DNA of 64,000 nt from Lacrimispora sp. 210928-DFI.3.58 (GTDB lineage: Bacteria > Bacillota > Clostridia > Lachnospirales > Lachnospiraceae), in the NCBI RefSeq assembly GCF_020554865.1, contig NZ_JAJCIC010000003.1:62001-126000 (forward strand). The letters are read 5' to 3'. A model generated the notes under the pieces. The model saw only the letters and a program-made list of their open reading frames with translations. It ran no database searches and had not been told where the DNA came from. The position numbers and the translations under genes were made by a program. Position 1 is the stretch's first letter. The number at the start of each line of letters is the position of its first letter. This document shows positions 27,976-37,082 of this stretch, piece by piece.

Positions 27976-28006
27976 AAAAAGACAATCAGAGATGGTTGTC
28001 TTTTTT
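27976..28006 (+). terminator. Terminator after DUF1016
   Basis: Stem GACAATC with GGTTGTC (one wobble), loop AGAGAT, preceded by five A and followed by six T. Confidence 0.85.
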
Positions 28007-28035
28007 GCGTGGAAAAAAGAAAGGATAATCGAATT

Positions 28036-31000
28036 ATGGCAGATAAAAATACAGTTTACATGAGTGAAAAACAAAAAGTCAAAGAGATCACGGATAAGCT
28101 GGAAGCTGGCTTGAAAGAGCTTTTTGAAAGTGAAAAATATAAAAGCTATCTCAGCACCATGTCAAAATTTCATAATTACAGTTTTAACAATACGCTGCTG
28201 ATTGCCATGCAGAAGCCGGAAGCTACGCTGGTGGCAGGCTATCAGGCGTGGCAGAAGAACTTTGAGCGGCACGTCAATAAAGGAGAAAAGGCAATCCGTA
28301 TTCTTGCACCAGCTCCTTATAAAATCAAAGAGGAACGTGATAAGTTAGACCCTGTAACGGGAGAAATGATGTTTGATGAAAACGGTATGCCGCAGAAAGA
28401 GGAAACAGAGGTTACCATTCCTGCCTTTCGTGCGGTATCTGTTTTTGATGTATCGCAGACGGATGGCAAGCCTATTCCGGAACTGGAAGTGAATGAGCTG
28501 TTATCTACGGTGGAGGGATATGAGGATTTTGTCCAGGCGCTTATGAATATTTCTCCTGTTCCGATTGCATTTGAAGATATTCCCGGCGATTCCAAAGGGT
28601 ATTTCAGTACAGCAGAAAAACGGATTGCTGTTCAGGAAAATATGAGCGAAAGCCAGACTTTGAAAACAATGGTGCATGAGGTGGCTCATTCCATGCTGCA
28701 TGATAAAGAAGTTAATCAGAGCATGGATATTCCGGTAAAGGACAGGAATACAAAGGAAGTGGAAGCGGAGAGTGTGGCTTTTACAGTGTGCCAGCATTTC
28801 GGTATAGATACATCCGATTATTCCTTTGGATATATCGCAGGCTGGAGCAGCGGTAGGAATATGAAAGAGCTGAAATCTTCCCTTGATACAATCCGAAAGA
28901 CAGCTTCAGAACTGATTACAGGCATTGAGGGGGCAATGCAGGAGCTTCAGCTTAACCGGGAGATGGAGCAGGAACATGGAAAGGAAAGCATTCTGCTGGT
29001 ACATAACGAGGATTTTTCAGAATACAATCTTGTCAGTGTCCGTGGAATGGACAGTGCAGAACTTATATCCGCTCTTTCTACCATGAATGAAGAGGATAAA
29101 TCGAATATATCATCTTATCTTGAAAGCAAAGGAGCATGGACTACCGAACTTGCTGACGAGCAGACGGAAGAAGCGGAGGAATATCATATTGATGTCCGCT
29201 ATAACATGGATACAGACGAGCTTATTGATGTAAAGGAAAGAGTGGAACAACCCATTGATACCAATTTATCTGTCATGGGGCAGGCAGAACAACTTATCAA
29301 TCAGTTGGAGGCAGAAAAAAATATTTTCACGTCTGAGGAGCGAAATCTGATTGTAAATTATGCCTATAAACTTGATGATATGAATAAAACAAGGGAACTT
29401 GCAGAGAAACTGGCATATAGGGAGCAGTATGTCCAACAGGATGTGGCATTGACCATAATTGATGCAAAGGCGGAGATTGATGCCCTGCCTGATCCGATGA
29501 TTGGTTTGTCGGAAATGAGGGAATATGGCTATCAATGGAATGAAATGCTGCCATTAACACAAGAGAAAGCATTGGAATTATTTGAACATGATTTGCATGT
29601 ATATTTGCTTCATACTGACGGTACGGAATCATTGGCAGAAAGCAGGGAGCGTATAGAAGAGCATGAAGGTATCTTTGGGGTTGAAAAGGAAACATGGAAT
29701 AAAGCATTGAAACAGCAGACTAAGATTACACTTATCTTAATGGACGAACAGGAGCGAGAATATACATACCCGTATCCAGTTGTGGCTGTCGATATAGAAG
29801 AAATGGGTGGGGATAGAACTGCGGTATTCAAGACCTCAGAGCCTATTTCAGATACTGATGTGGCAGAAATTCATAATGCTTTTTATGGAACTGATTTGGA
29901 ATTTGAAATAGAAAAAGAATTAGGTATCACATGGGTGGAATCTATTAACTATGAGGACGGATCTGTTATTACACCTGAAATGGCAAGAAAAGAGCAGCTC
30001 CTATATGCTAGTACTGATAAATATGGAATTTATCAATTAAAGCCTAATCTGGAATTAGATTCCTTACGTTTTGAGGGGACGGAATCCTTAAAGCGTATGG
30101 GCATTACAAAAGATAATTTTGATGCAATTAAACCAGAGAATTATACACTTTTATATGTGGGCGAATTATCTGAACTGCAAAAAGAGACGCAGGGGGCAAC
30201 TTTAGAGGCAATCTTTGAAAAATTCAACCTTGACCACCCAGAAGATTTCAGAGGACATTCGCTATCTGTCAGCGATATAGTGGTGCTTCATCAGAACGGA
30301 CAGAATACGGCTCATTTTGTGGATTTTTTTGGATATACGGAAATACCGGATTTTTTACGGGAGCAGACACCGGAAAAGGAAGAAATGCAGGACACTTCTG
30401 GACACAATGTCCAAAAGACAGAACCGGAAATAGATGGAGATGAAATCATTGATCTTGGCGATGAAACGGAACAGGTGCTTGCGGAAATGAAAAAAACTTT
30501 GGAAAGTGAACAGGAAACAGAACTGGCATTTTCTATTGCAGACCGTTTTATCAGCATTCAGGAAGTAGAGGGCGGTTATGACTATTCCATTATGGGAGCT
30601 GATTATAAGGAGATTGACGGAGGAATTTATGATAATCCTGATGTGACGATAAGGGAAGCCTTACATGATATTTTAGAGGATTTGAAGTCACAGCCGGATT
30701 ACAATGGTGCAAAAGGAAATATCCAAAGAGAAGATGAACTGATACCGATGGATTATGATGGACTGATGGAAAAAGCAGAGGAAGCAAATCGTATTATTCC
30801 GGAGAGTACACCAAGCAGTGTGGTGGCTGATTTTAGGGCAAAGACCGGGGAATTATTCCATGATATTAGTGAAATGAATCCGGAAGAAATCGAGGAAACT
30901 GTGAAATGCCATGTGCAGGCAAAGATTGATGAGTATAACATTGATGCAACGATTGTGGATGTTGCTGTGACCGGAAGCAGGTGCAGGGGATTGGAGCATG

Positions 31001-32064
31001 AAAGTTCTGACCTTGATGTGGTTGTGGAACTTTCCACGGCGGAACGGGAGGACGATTTGTTTAATGCCTTTAATGAGGGCGGACTTCATATCGGAGAAGT
31101 AAAAGTTGACATCAACCCTATTACAGCACAGCGAACAGGTACACTGGAAACCTATCTGCCACAGGTGGAGGAATATTTGGAGGGTGTCAGACAGGCAAGA
31201 GAGCAGGAAAAGGAGAAGGCAGAAGTAACTTTAACTGTTTCGGAATGTGGCGAATTTCATAATCTTGGTGAATGCTATGAGAATATTCCTACGGTGGATG
31301 AAGCCATAGCAATCTGGAAGCAGATACCATCGGAGAGGATGAATGGTATTCCGGCAATTGGAATCAATATCATAGAGAGAGGGGCGGAACCCTTCGAGGA
31401 TTACGAGATTGATGTTTTATCTGGAAAGAGGATTGACCTTGGGGTTTTGGACTATGTTCCTGATATTAAAAACAATCCGCAGGCAATGGAAGTCATTACG
31501 GAACTGGTGGCTAAATTGCCCGATATGGAGATAGATGGCGTGATGAGTGAAGAAATGGAAGCAAGAGTGTGGGAACTGCGTATGCCGGACTTGCCACAGG
31601 AGGAACAGCTTGCAGTAGAACTTGACCGACTTTGCTACGATTATGATACTGTACTGTATCACGATAGTACAAGAAATATGACCGAGAATGTATCAGAGCT
31701 TGCAGAATCCATAAAACAGGGCGATACCGGACATTTAACAACGTGGCTTGCAGACATTATTTCGGAGGGAGCTGTACCAGAGGAAATAAAACGAGCAACG
31801 GAGCTTCTGGAAAAACTGACAGAGTATAAGCCGCTTGCCAAGATTGAGGAGGCAGAAGAACAGAATTATAATATGATTGATAATGTGCTGAATAATGGTG
31901 TTGGGGAGAAAGCCCAAAGGGAAGAAAATAAGAGAATGGAGGAGAAGCCTACAGTAAGGATTTCCTTAAAATCCCGTCTTGCGGAGAAAAAGTCACAGGT
32001 AGAAGGGCAATCGAAAGAACATGATGTTCAAGAAAATGAAAAGAAAAGTCAGAGGGAGATGTAA
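28036..32064 (+). CDS. ArdC-type polyvalent protein with nucleotidyltransferase
   Basis: A 1342-residue protein. The ArdC-like N-terminal domain (about 10-110, YSFNNTLLIAMQKPEATLVA) is followed by a zinc peptidase site, HEVAH (about 214) with EVEAESVAF downstream. A YodL-type domain comes next (LKPNLELDSLRF to SVSDIVVLHQNG). A MNT-type nucleotidyltransferase signature is GSRCRGLEHESSDLDVVVEL (about 979). The start at 28036 is chosen for AAAGGA upstream; a GTG at 28009 has no site. ArdC proteins bind single-stranded DNA and block host restriction. Copy 9 of the palindrome (SGHNVQK) and a decayed copy 10 (EHDVQE) lie in linkers. Confidence 0.85.
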   Translation: MADKNTVYMSEKQKVKEITDKLEAGLKELFESEKYKSYLSTMSKFHNYSFNNTLLIAMQKPEATLVAGYQAWQKNFERHVNKGEKAIRILAPAPYKIKEERDKLDPVTGEMMFDENGMPQKEETEVTIPAFRAVSVFDVSQTDGKPIPELEVNELLSTVEGYEDFVQALMNISPVPIAFEDIPGDSKGYFSTAEKRIAVQENMSESQTLKTMVHEVAHSMLHDKEVNQSMDIPVKDRNTKEVEAESVAFTVCQHFGIDTSDYSFGYIAGWSSGRNMKELKSSLDTIRKTASELITGIEGAMQELQLNREMEQEHGKESILLVHNEDFSEYNLVSVRGMDSAELISALSTMNEEDKSNISSYLESKGAWTTELADEQTEEAEEYHIDVRYNMDTDELIDVKERVEQPIDTNLSVMGQAEQLINQLEAEKNIFTSEERNLIVNYAYKLDDMNKTRELAEKLAYREQYVQQDVALTIIDAKAEIDALPDPMIGLSEMREYGYQWNEMLPLTQEKALELFEHDLHVYLLHTDGTESLAESRERIEEHEGIFGVEKETWNKALKQQTKITLILMDEQEREYTYPYPVVAVDIEEMGGDRTAVFKTSEPISDTDVAEIHNAFYGTDLEFEIEKELGITWVESINYEDGSVITPEMARKEQLLYASTDKYGIYQLKPNLELDSLRFEGTESLKRMGITKDNFDAIKPENYTLLYVGELSELQKETQGATLEAIFEKFNLDHPEDFRGHSLSVSDIVVLHQNGQNTAHFVDFFGYTEIPDFLREQTPEKEEMQDTSGHNVQKTEPEIDGDEIIDLGDETEQVLAEMKKTLESEQETELAFSIADRFISIQEVEGGYDYSIMGADYKEIDGGIYDNPDVTIREALHDILEDLKSQPDYNGAKGNIQREDELIPMDYDGLMEKAEEANRIIPESTPSSVVADFRAKTGELFHDISEMNPEEIEETVKCHVQAKIDEYNIDATIVDVAVTGSRCRGLEHESSDLDVVVELSTAEREDDLFNAFNEGGLHIGEVKVDINPITAQRTGTLETYLPQVEEYLEGVRQAREQEKEKAEVTLTVSECGEFHNLGECYENIPTVDEAIAIWKQIPSERMNGIPAIGINIIERGAEPFEDYEIDVLSGKRIDLGVLDYVPDIKNNPQAMEVITELVAKLPDMEIDGVMSEEMEARVWELRMPDLPQEEQLAVELDRLCYDYDTVLYHDSTRNMTENVSELAESIKQGDTGHLTTWLADIISEGAVPEEIKRATELLEKLTEYKPLAKIEEAEEQNYNMIDNVLNNGVGEKAQREENKRMEEKPTVRISLKSRLAEKKSQVEGQSKEHDVQENEKKSQREM
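30396..30417 (+). repeat. Palindrome copy 9 (coding, spacer CAA)
   Basis: GGACA-CAA-TGTCC at 30400-30412, read D-T-S-G-H-N-V-Q-K-T in the ArdC-type protein, just after the YodL domain. Confidence 0.88.
32017..32029 (+). repeat. Decayed palindrome copy 10 (coding)
   Basis: GAACA-TGA-TGTTC. Both outer arms carry one matched change (G to A paired with C to T), so pairing is kept. Read E-H-D-V-Q-E, the same frame as the intact copies. Confidence 0.5.
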
Positions 32065-32067
32065 GTG

Positions 32068-32295
32068 ATGAATAAGAGATTTACCGTAGAAGAGAGTAAT
32101 TTAATCAGTATTTTTATGGAAGAAGGTATAGATTTAGATGTGGGAGGCAGAAAAAATGTCATAAATGGTATCAATAAGACTCTGAAACATCTGGAGGATG
32201 ATGAGATGGTTGAATTGTCATTATGTGTCCTTGCAAAATTAAAGGAATTGACGGATCATGAATTTATGAAGATGGAGTTTGTAGCGGCAGAGTAA
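32068..32295 (+). CDS. Small ICE protein at operon end
   Basis: A 75-residue acidic helical protein (MNKRFTVEESNLISIFMEEG, then KTLKHLEDDEMVELSLCVL). Either GTG 32065 or ATG 32068 may start it; AGGGAG upstream fits the ATG better. Similar small proteins close the polyvalent-gene cluster in related elements, as far as I recall. A strong terminator follows at 32308-32346, so this is the last gene of the conjugation half. Function unknown. Confidence 0.65.
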   Translation: MNKRFTVEESNLISIFMEEGIDLDVGGRKNVINGINKTLKHLEDDEMVELSLCVLAKLKELTDHEFMKMEFVAAE

Positions 32296-32307
32296 CATCA
32301 AACGTAA

Positions 32308-32346
32308 GGCAGAACATGGCTTTTGGTGGCTGTGTTCTGTCTTTTT
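32308..32346 (+). terminator. Terminator closing the conjugation half
   Basis: Stem GGCAGAACA with TGTTCTGTC (one G-U), a 16-base loop, then five T. Confidence 0.8.
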
Positions 32347-32356
32347 GAATAAGAAC

Positions 32357-32389
32357 TTGACTGATAAATATTACGGGTGTAATATTTAT
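32357..32389 (+). promoter_or_regulatory. BlaI-type promoter/operator of the PBP operon
   Basis: TTGACT (32357-32362), a 17-base spacer and TAATAT (32380-32385). Over the spacer and -10 box lies a perfect palindrome, ATAAATATTAC-GGGT-GTAATATTTAT (32364-32389). The same layout is seen before the beta-lactamase (45273-45307, other strand). Confidence 0.88.
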
Positions 32390-32423
32390 AGCGAAAGGGA
32401 GTAAATTTTTTTACCTTAAAATC

Positions 32424-32435
32424 TTACACTTGTAA
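32424..32435. promoter_or_regulatory. Second BlaI-type operator
   Basis: TTAC-ACTT-GTAA, preceded by AATC as in the blaI operator at 50509. It lies about 40 bases downstream of the promoter and 46 before the PBP start. Confidence 0.7.
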
Positions 32436-32480
32436 TATATAAGCGTAGTACATTGATATGAATAAGAAATGGAGGTAACG

Positions 32481-34595
32481 ATGAAGGCAAAACATAGAAC
32501 CAAAAGAATACAAAGATATAGAAAAATGTTGGGCATTATAGTGTTGATGTTAACAATTACTTTGATTGGAGTAGTTGTGAGTGCAACAGTATTATATAAA
32601 AGAAAAAATGCGTGTAAAACACCAGATACTACCTTAGTAGAGTATATGATGCATATTCCAAAACAAGAATACGAAGAAATGTATGCAATGATTGATTTGG
32701 AGTCATCTGGATATATCAGTAAGGAAGATTTTCTGAAGAGAAATTCCACTATTTATGAGGGAATTGAAATGCAAAACATGTCGATAAAAAATGTCGAGTA
32801 TGTGGAGGAAGATAAAAAAGTAACATATTTGACTTCGTTTGATACAGTGGCAGGAACTATCAGCTTTGAGAATGAGGCATTTTTTATAAATGGAGAAGAA
32901 GGATATAAATTGGTTTGGGATGATTCCATGATTTTTCCTAATCTGACTTCTGCAGATAAAGTAAGAGTTTCCACTACACAGGCAGAGCGAGGAGAAATTC
33001 TGGATAGGAACGGACGTGTCCTTGCAGGAAAAGGTACAGCATCTTCAGTTGGAATTGTTCCGGGCAAGTTGGAAAACAGAGAGGAAGCAATCGCACAGAT
33101 TGCAGGACTATTGGAAATCACAACGGAAGTGATAGAAAAGAACCTGTCTGCAAAGTGGGTAAAGGATGATTCTTTTGTACCTATTAAAACGATTCCAAGA
33201 GTGGAAGAAATTGAGTTAATGTCTATCAGTCCAGAGGAAGAAGTTTTAAAGGAGAAAGAAAGGCATGATAAGTTGCTGGAGATTCCCGGAGTGATGATAT
33301 CTGATGTTGAAGTGCGTGAATACCCATTAGGGGAAGCCGCTGCGCATTTGGTCGGGTATGTTCAAAGCGTTACTGCGGAAGATTTAGAGGAACATGCAGG
33401 AGAAGGTTATACAGCCAATAGTGTAATCGGCAGAAGCGGAATGGAGGGCTTGTTCGAGAAAGAACTGAAAGGCCAGAACGGTTGCAGGATTTACATTGTA
33501 AATTCGGAAGATAAAGAGAAGGAGGAACTGGCTTGTATCCTGGTACAGCATGGGCAGGACATCCGGCTTACGATAGATACTGATTTGCAGGTTTCCTTGT
33601 ACGAACAGTTTAAGGAAGATAAAAGCTGCTCAGTAGCCATAAATCATTATACCGGAGAGGTATTGGCTTTGGTCAGCACACCGGCCTATGACAATAACGA
33701 TTTTATTATGGGATTATCGAGTGAGCAGTGGACTGTACTTAACGAGGATGAGAATAAGCCAATGTATAATCGGTTCCGGCAAGTGTGGTGTCCGGGATCT
33801 ACCTTCAAACCAATTATAGCTGCGATTGGTTTACAATCAGGAGCAATCGATCCAATGGAAGATTACGGGAACGTAGGATTAAGTTGGCAAAAAGATGCAT
33901 CGTGGGGTTCATATCATGTAACAACGCTTCATGCGTATGAACCAGTCATTTTAGAGAAAGCCTTGATTTATTCTGATAATATTTATTTCGCAAAAGCAGC
34001 ATTAAAGATTGGATCGGATGAGTTGGAGAATTCTTTGATACGGCTTGGTTTCAATGAGGAACTACCATTTGAGATTAAGATGGCAGAATCTCAGTATTCC
34101 AATACAGAAGGCATTGAAACTGAAATACAGTTAGCTGACAGCGGTTACGGACAAGGACAGATTTTAGTGAACCCGTTGCATATGGCATGTATTTATTCTG
34201 CTTTCTGTAATGAGGGAAATGTAATAAAGCCTTATTTGGTATATCAGAATGAAGCGGAAGCTGAGTATTGGATTCCGGGTGCCTTTTCTAACGAGACAGC
34301 AAGTCGTGTATTGGAAGGAACAAAGAAGGTTGTGAATGATTCTAATGGAACTGGATATGCAGCCCATCGAGATGACATTCTTTTAGCAGGAAAAACAGGT
34401 ACGGCAGAAATAAAGGCATCGAAGGATGATACTTCGGGTACAGAATTAGGATGGTTTGCAATTTTTACAGCAGAAGATACGGAATGTCCTATATTGATTA
34501 TCAGTATGGTAGAAGATGTGAAAGGAAGAGGAGGAAGCGGATATGTTGTTAAGAAAGACAGCCTGGTTCTGGAAGAGTGGTTTAGCAGTCATTAG
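32481..34595 (+). CDS. MecA-type class B penicillin-binding protein
   Basis: A 704-residue membrane-anchored transpeptidase. It has an N-terminal anchor (about 20-40), a MecA-N/NTF2-like domain (about 50-150), a dimerisation domain (AERGEILDRNGRVLAGKG) and the transpeptidase domain. The active-site motifs are STFK (S440), SDN (498-500) and KTGT (638-641). A PBP of this type, induced by beta-lactams, cross-links wall while native PBPs are blocked. GGAGG lies before ATG 32481; the earlier in-frame ATG overlaps that site. Two BlaI-type operators precede it. It overlaps the next gene by 53 bases. Confidence 0.92.
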   Translation: MKAKHRTKRIQRYRKMLGIIVLMLTITLIGVVVSATVLYKRKNACKTPDTTLVEYMMHIPKQEYEEMYAMIDLESSGYISKEDFLKRNSTIYEGIEMQNMSIKNVEYVEEDKKVTYLTSFDTVAGTISFENEAFFINGEEGYKLVWDDSMIFPNLTSADKVRVSTTQAERGEILDRNGRVLAGKGTASSVGIVPGKLENREEAIAQIAGLLEITTEVIEKNLSAKWVKDDSFVPIKTIPRVEEIELMSISPEEEVLKEKERHDKLLEIPGVMISDVEVREYPLGEAAAHLVGYVQSVTAEDLEEHAGEGYTANSVIGRSGMEGLFEKELKGQNGCRIYIVNSEDKEKEELACILVQHGQDIRLTIDTDLQVSLYEQFKEDKSCSVAINHYTGEVLALVSTPAYDNNDFIMGLSSEQWTVLNEDENKPMYNRFRQVWCPGSTFKPIIAAIGLQSGAIDPMEDYGNVGLSWQKDASWGSYHVTTLHAYEPVILEKALIYSDNIYFAKAALKIGSDELENSLIRLGFNEELPFEIKMAESQYSNTEGIETEIQLADSGYGQGQILVNPLHMACIYSAFCNEGNVIKPYLVYQNEAEAEYWIPGAFSNETASRVLEGTKKVVNDSNGTGYAAHRDDILLAGKTGTAEIKASKDDTSGTELGWFAIFTAEDTECPILIISMVEDVKGRGGSGYVVKKDSLVLEEWFSSH

Positions 34596-35784
34596 TTTTG
34601 TACTGATGTTTAGTATTTCGGGGTGTAGCGATACACCACCGGAAGAAGATACAGTTTCGGAAACAGTAATTGATGTTCAGGACGTTTCAGAAGAAGAACA
34701 GGAGAATGAAGAAGAAATTATAAACATCTGCATAGATCTTTATGACAAGGCAGCAGAGGAAAATAAGTTAGATGATTTGGAAATAATTCGGAGTATTGTA
34801 AATCGTCTTGGAGAAAACGAGTATCCTGCTGTTGACAGCAGAAATCAAGTGAATATGACGGAAGCGGAGCAGGTACTGGAATTTTGTGAAAAGGTGGATA
34901 CACAGGAAGAAGCAGATATAACGATTCTTGAAGTCGGCTATTTGGGCGGATTTGTAAAATACGATTTGCACACAAAAGACGGAAATGTAGATGTGGTCAG
35001 AAGCTATTATGGATACGAAAATGGAGAAATACAGAAAGAAGTTACTGGGAGGTATCAAGCAGAGTATTGGAATTATACAGAAGAAGGTTACCTGATGTTT
35101 TCTGGTGTCTGGTTTTCAGAAGAATTATACGTTCTTACATTGAGTGGAGCAGAGGAGCATACCGCATTACGAGTACAGCCATTGGATGAAACATATAGGG
35201 AACTGAGTCGGAAATATCTTCTTCCAATCAGCTTTGAACAGAATAATATGTTTATTGTGGATTGGAGTGAAGAAGATTTTGGGGATTTGAATTTCTATGA
35301 TATGTATGACATTCTTTATCCAAAAGTGAATGGTCAGTATGTTCCTTATGTTGCAGATGACAATTTGTCAGTCAGTGCAGTTTATCGGATTCCAAAAGAG
35401 GAATTTGAAAGCGTTATTATGAAATATTTCAATATTGATAGTGAAACGCTGCAATCCAAAACTGTCTATGATTCGGAGGATTCGACCTATGAATACAAAC
35501 CGAGAGGCTTCGAAGAAGTAGAGTATCCGGAATACCCATATTCAGAAGTAATCGGGTATACGGAGAACAGTGATGGAACAATTACACTTACTGCTAATGT
35601 GGTATTTCCATATTCGGGAAATTCCAAAGTATATGCCCACGAGGTTGTGGTTCGTCCTTTGGAGGATGGCGGGGTACAATATGTATCCAATCGAATTATA
35701 CCCTCCGAGGATAATTCTGAGGAAACATGGCATACGCCACGGTTGACGTTAGAAGAATGGGAAGAATTATACGGAGGCGAATAA
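34543..35784 (+). CDS. Lipoprotein, DUF6070-like (paralogue 1)
   Basis: A 413-residue lipoprotein: signal with lipobox SISGC (Cys at about 28), an acidic linker, then a large extracellular domain of alternating strands. I associate it with DUF6070, a family without known function. It shares a block with the next protein (PLDETYRELSRKYLLPISFE here, PLPEDCQELTEKYISGLSYV there), so the two are tandem paralogues. AGAGGAGG precedes the start inside the PBP gene. Placement in a BlaI-controlled operon suggests a job in the beta-lactam response or in helping the PBP. Confidence 0.7.
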   Translation: MLLRKTAWFWKSGLAVISFVLMFSISGCSDTPPEEDTVSETVIDVQDVSEEEQENEEEIINICIDLYDKAAEENKLDDLEIIRSIVNRLGENEYPAVDSRNQVNMTEAEQVLEFCEKVDTQEEADITILEVGYLGGFVKYDLHTKDGNVDVVRSYYGYENGEIQKEVTGRYQAEYWNYTEEGYLMFSGVWFSEELYVLTLSGAEEHTALRVQPLDETYRELSRKYLLPISFEQNNMFIVDWSEEDFGDLNFYDMYDILYPKVNGQYVPYVADDNLSVSAVYRIPKEEFESVIMKYFNIDSETLQSKTVYDSEDSTYEYKPRGFEEVEYPEYPYSEVIGYTENSDGTITLTANVVFPYSGNSKVYAHEVVVRPLEDGGVQYVSNRIIPSEDNSEETWHTPRLTLEEWEELYGGE

Positions 35785-37055
35785 TGGAAGATGTGAAATG
35801 GCTGCTTAGAAAATGTGGTCTTCCGATTTTGCTGCTGTTGATTTTCGTAATAGCCGGAGTGGTCTGTTGGGGAGAACTGCATACAGAAAAGCAAAAGGTG
35901 GCAGAAGAAGTATGGGAGCCACCTGTAGAAATCGAAAATAGCGAAGCAGAAACAGAAGAAGCCGAGAATGCGGAAACTTCCACAGAGTCAGCATATTGGT
36001 TTATTCCGCAAGCCAGTGATGATCTCCTTACAGAAGAGGAGAAGGAGCAACTGCAGAGTACGGTTTTGTCAGCAGCAGAATCGGTCAGAGAAATCTATAA
36101 GGATATTGTAATTGCAGATGCACTAAGCTACTCTTCCGGTATTAGTGAATTTACCAAAGAGCAGAGGAAAGCTGTGGTGGAGCAATTGGGCAGAAACGGT
36201 CTGGTAAGTGTTGAAGAAGATACTGCTATGCAAAATCATGAAGCAATCGAAGCATTTTATGCAGATTACCTGGATGGACAAGACTCGATGGTTACGGTAT
36301 TTGAAGTACAGAGAGATGGGCTGATTGGAGCAGTTACCTTTATCTATCGGAAAGGTGAGTTGCAGACCTATTACATAGGAATTCGGTGGAGAGAAGGTGG
36401 TATGCCAGAAATACAGGGAACTTCGGTAAGTAATGTGGCTGAGATTAAACTGACCGAAAAAGGATATTTTATCTACGCATATGAATATGTGATTGCACAT
36501 GCAAGTTTGAGACAGTATTGGAGAATAGAACCGCTACCAGAAGACTGCCAGGAATTAACGGAGAAATACATATCAGGACTAAGTTATGTGAATTACAATC
36601 TGCTCGTTACAGATTGGGATAGCAGCAATGTGGAGGACATTCTGATGCCTTGTATGTATGAAGATGTTTATAGGATTTCTACGGGGGAAAATCTGAAAAC
36701 TGAGGGTTGGAAGATTCCGGCAGAGGAATATGAAAGGATAATGACTACTTATTTTCCGGTATCGGTAGAACAGTTGAGAGAGCATTGTGGATATGATGAG
36801 GGCAGCAATAGCTATGAATATGAGATGATTTATGCCAGCCCATACCCACCTTTCGGAGAAGTAGTTGACTATACAAAAAATGCGGATGGAACGATTACAC
36901 TTATCGTGGATGGAGTATGGCCGGATTATAATTCTGATCTCGCTTTTCGGAATACGGTTGTGGTCCAGCCATTTGAAGACGGAACTTTCAGGTATCTTTC
37001 CAATTCTATAGAACAAATAGAGTTGGAACTGCCGCCAATAGCAAAAGCACATTAA
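35784..37055 (+). CDS. Membrane-anchored DUF6070-like protein (paralogue 2)
   Basis: A 423-residue protein. The start at 35784 shares TAATG with the preceding stop and has CGGAGG just upstream; a longer in-frame start at 35727 lies inside the previous gene. It has an N-terminal membrane anchor (about 10-30, without a lipobox), an acidic linker (about 38-70), then an extracellular domain matching the preceding lipoprotein. Both end with a similar stretch before their stops (NADGTITLIVDGVW against NSDGTITLTANVVF). Function unknown. Confidence 0.7.
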   Translation: MEDVKWLLRKCGLPILLLLIFVIAGVVCWGELHTEKQKVAEEVWEPPVEIENSEAETEEAENAETSTESAYWFIPQASDDLLTEEEKEQLQSTVLSAAESVREIYKDIVIADALSYSSGISEFTKEQRKAVVEQLGRNGLVSVEEDTAMQNHEAIEAFYADYLDGQDSMVTVFEVQRDGLIGAVTFIYRKGELQTYYIGIRWREGGMPEIQGTSVSNVAEIKLTEKGYFIYAYEYVIAHASLRQYWRIEPLPEDCQELTEKYISGLSYVNYNLLVTDWDSSNVEDILMPCMYEDVYRISTGENLKTEGWKIPAEEYERIMTTYFPVSVEQLREHCGYDEGSNSYEYEMIYASPYPPFGEVVDYTKNADGTITLIVDGVWPDYNSDLAFRNTVVVQPFEDGTFRYLSNSIEQIELELPPIAKAH

Positions 37056-37082
37056 ATTTGCTTTGAAAGAAAGGATGATATT

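Noticed and set aside
28009..28035. GTG 27 bases upstream as start of the ArdC-type protein
   Set aside because: It sits in the T tract of the preceding terminator and has no ribosome site; the ATG at 28036 has AAAGGA.
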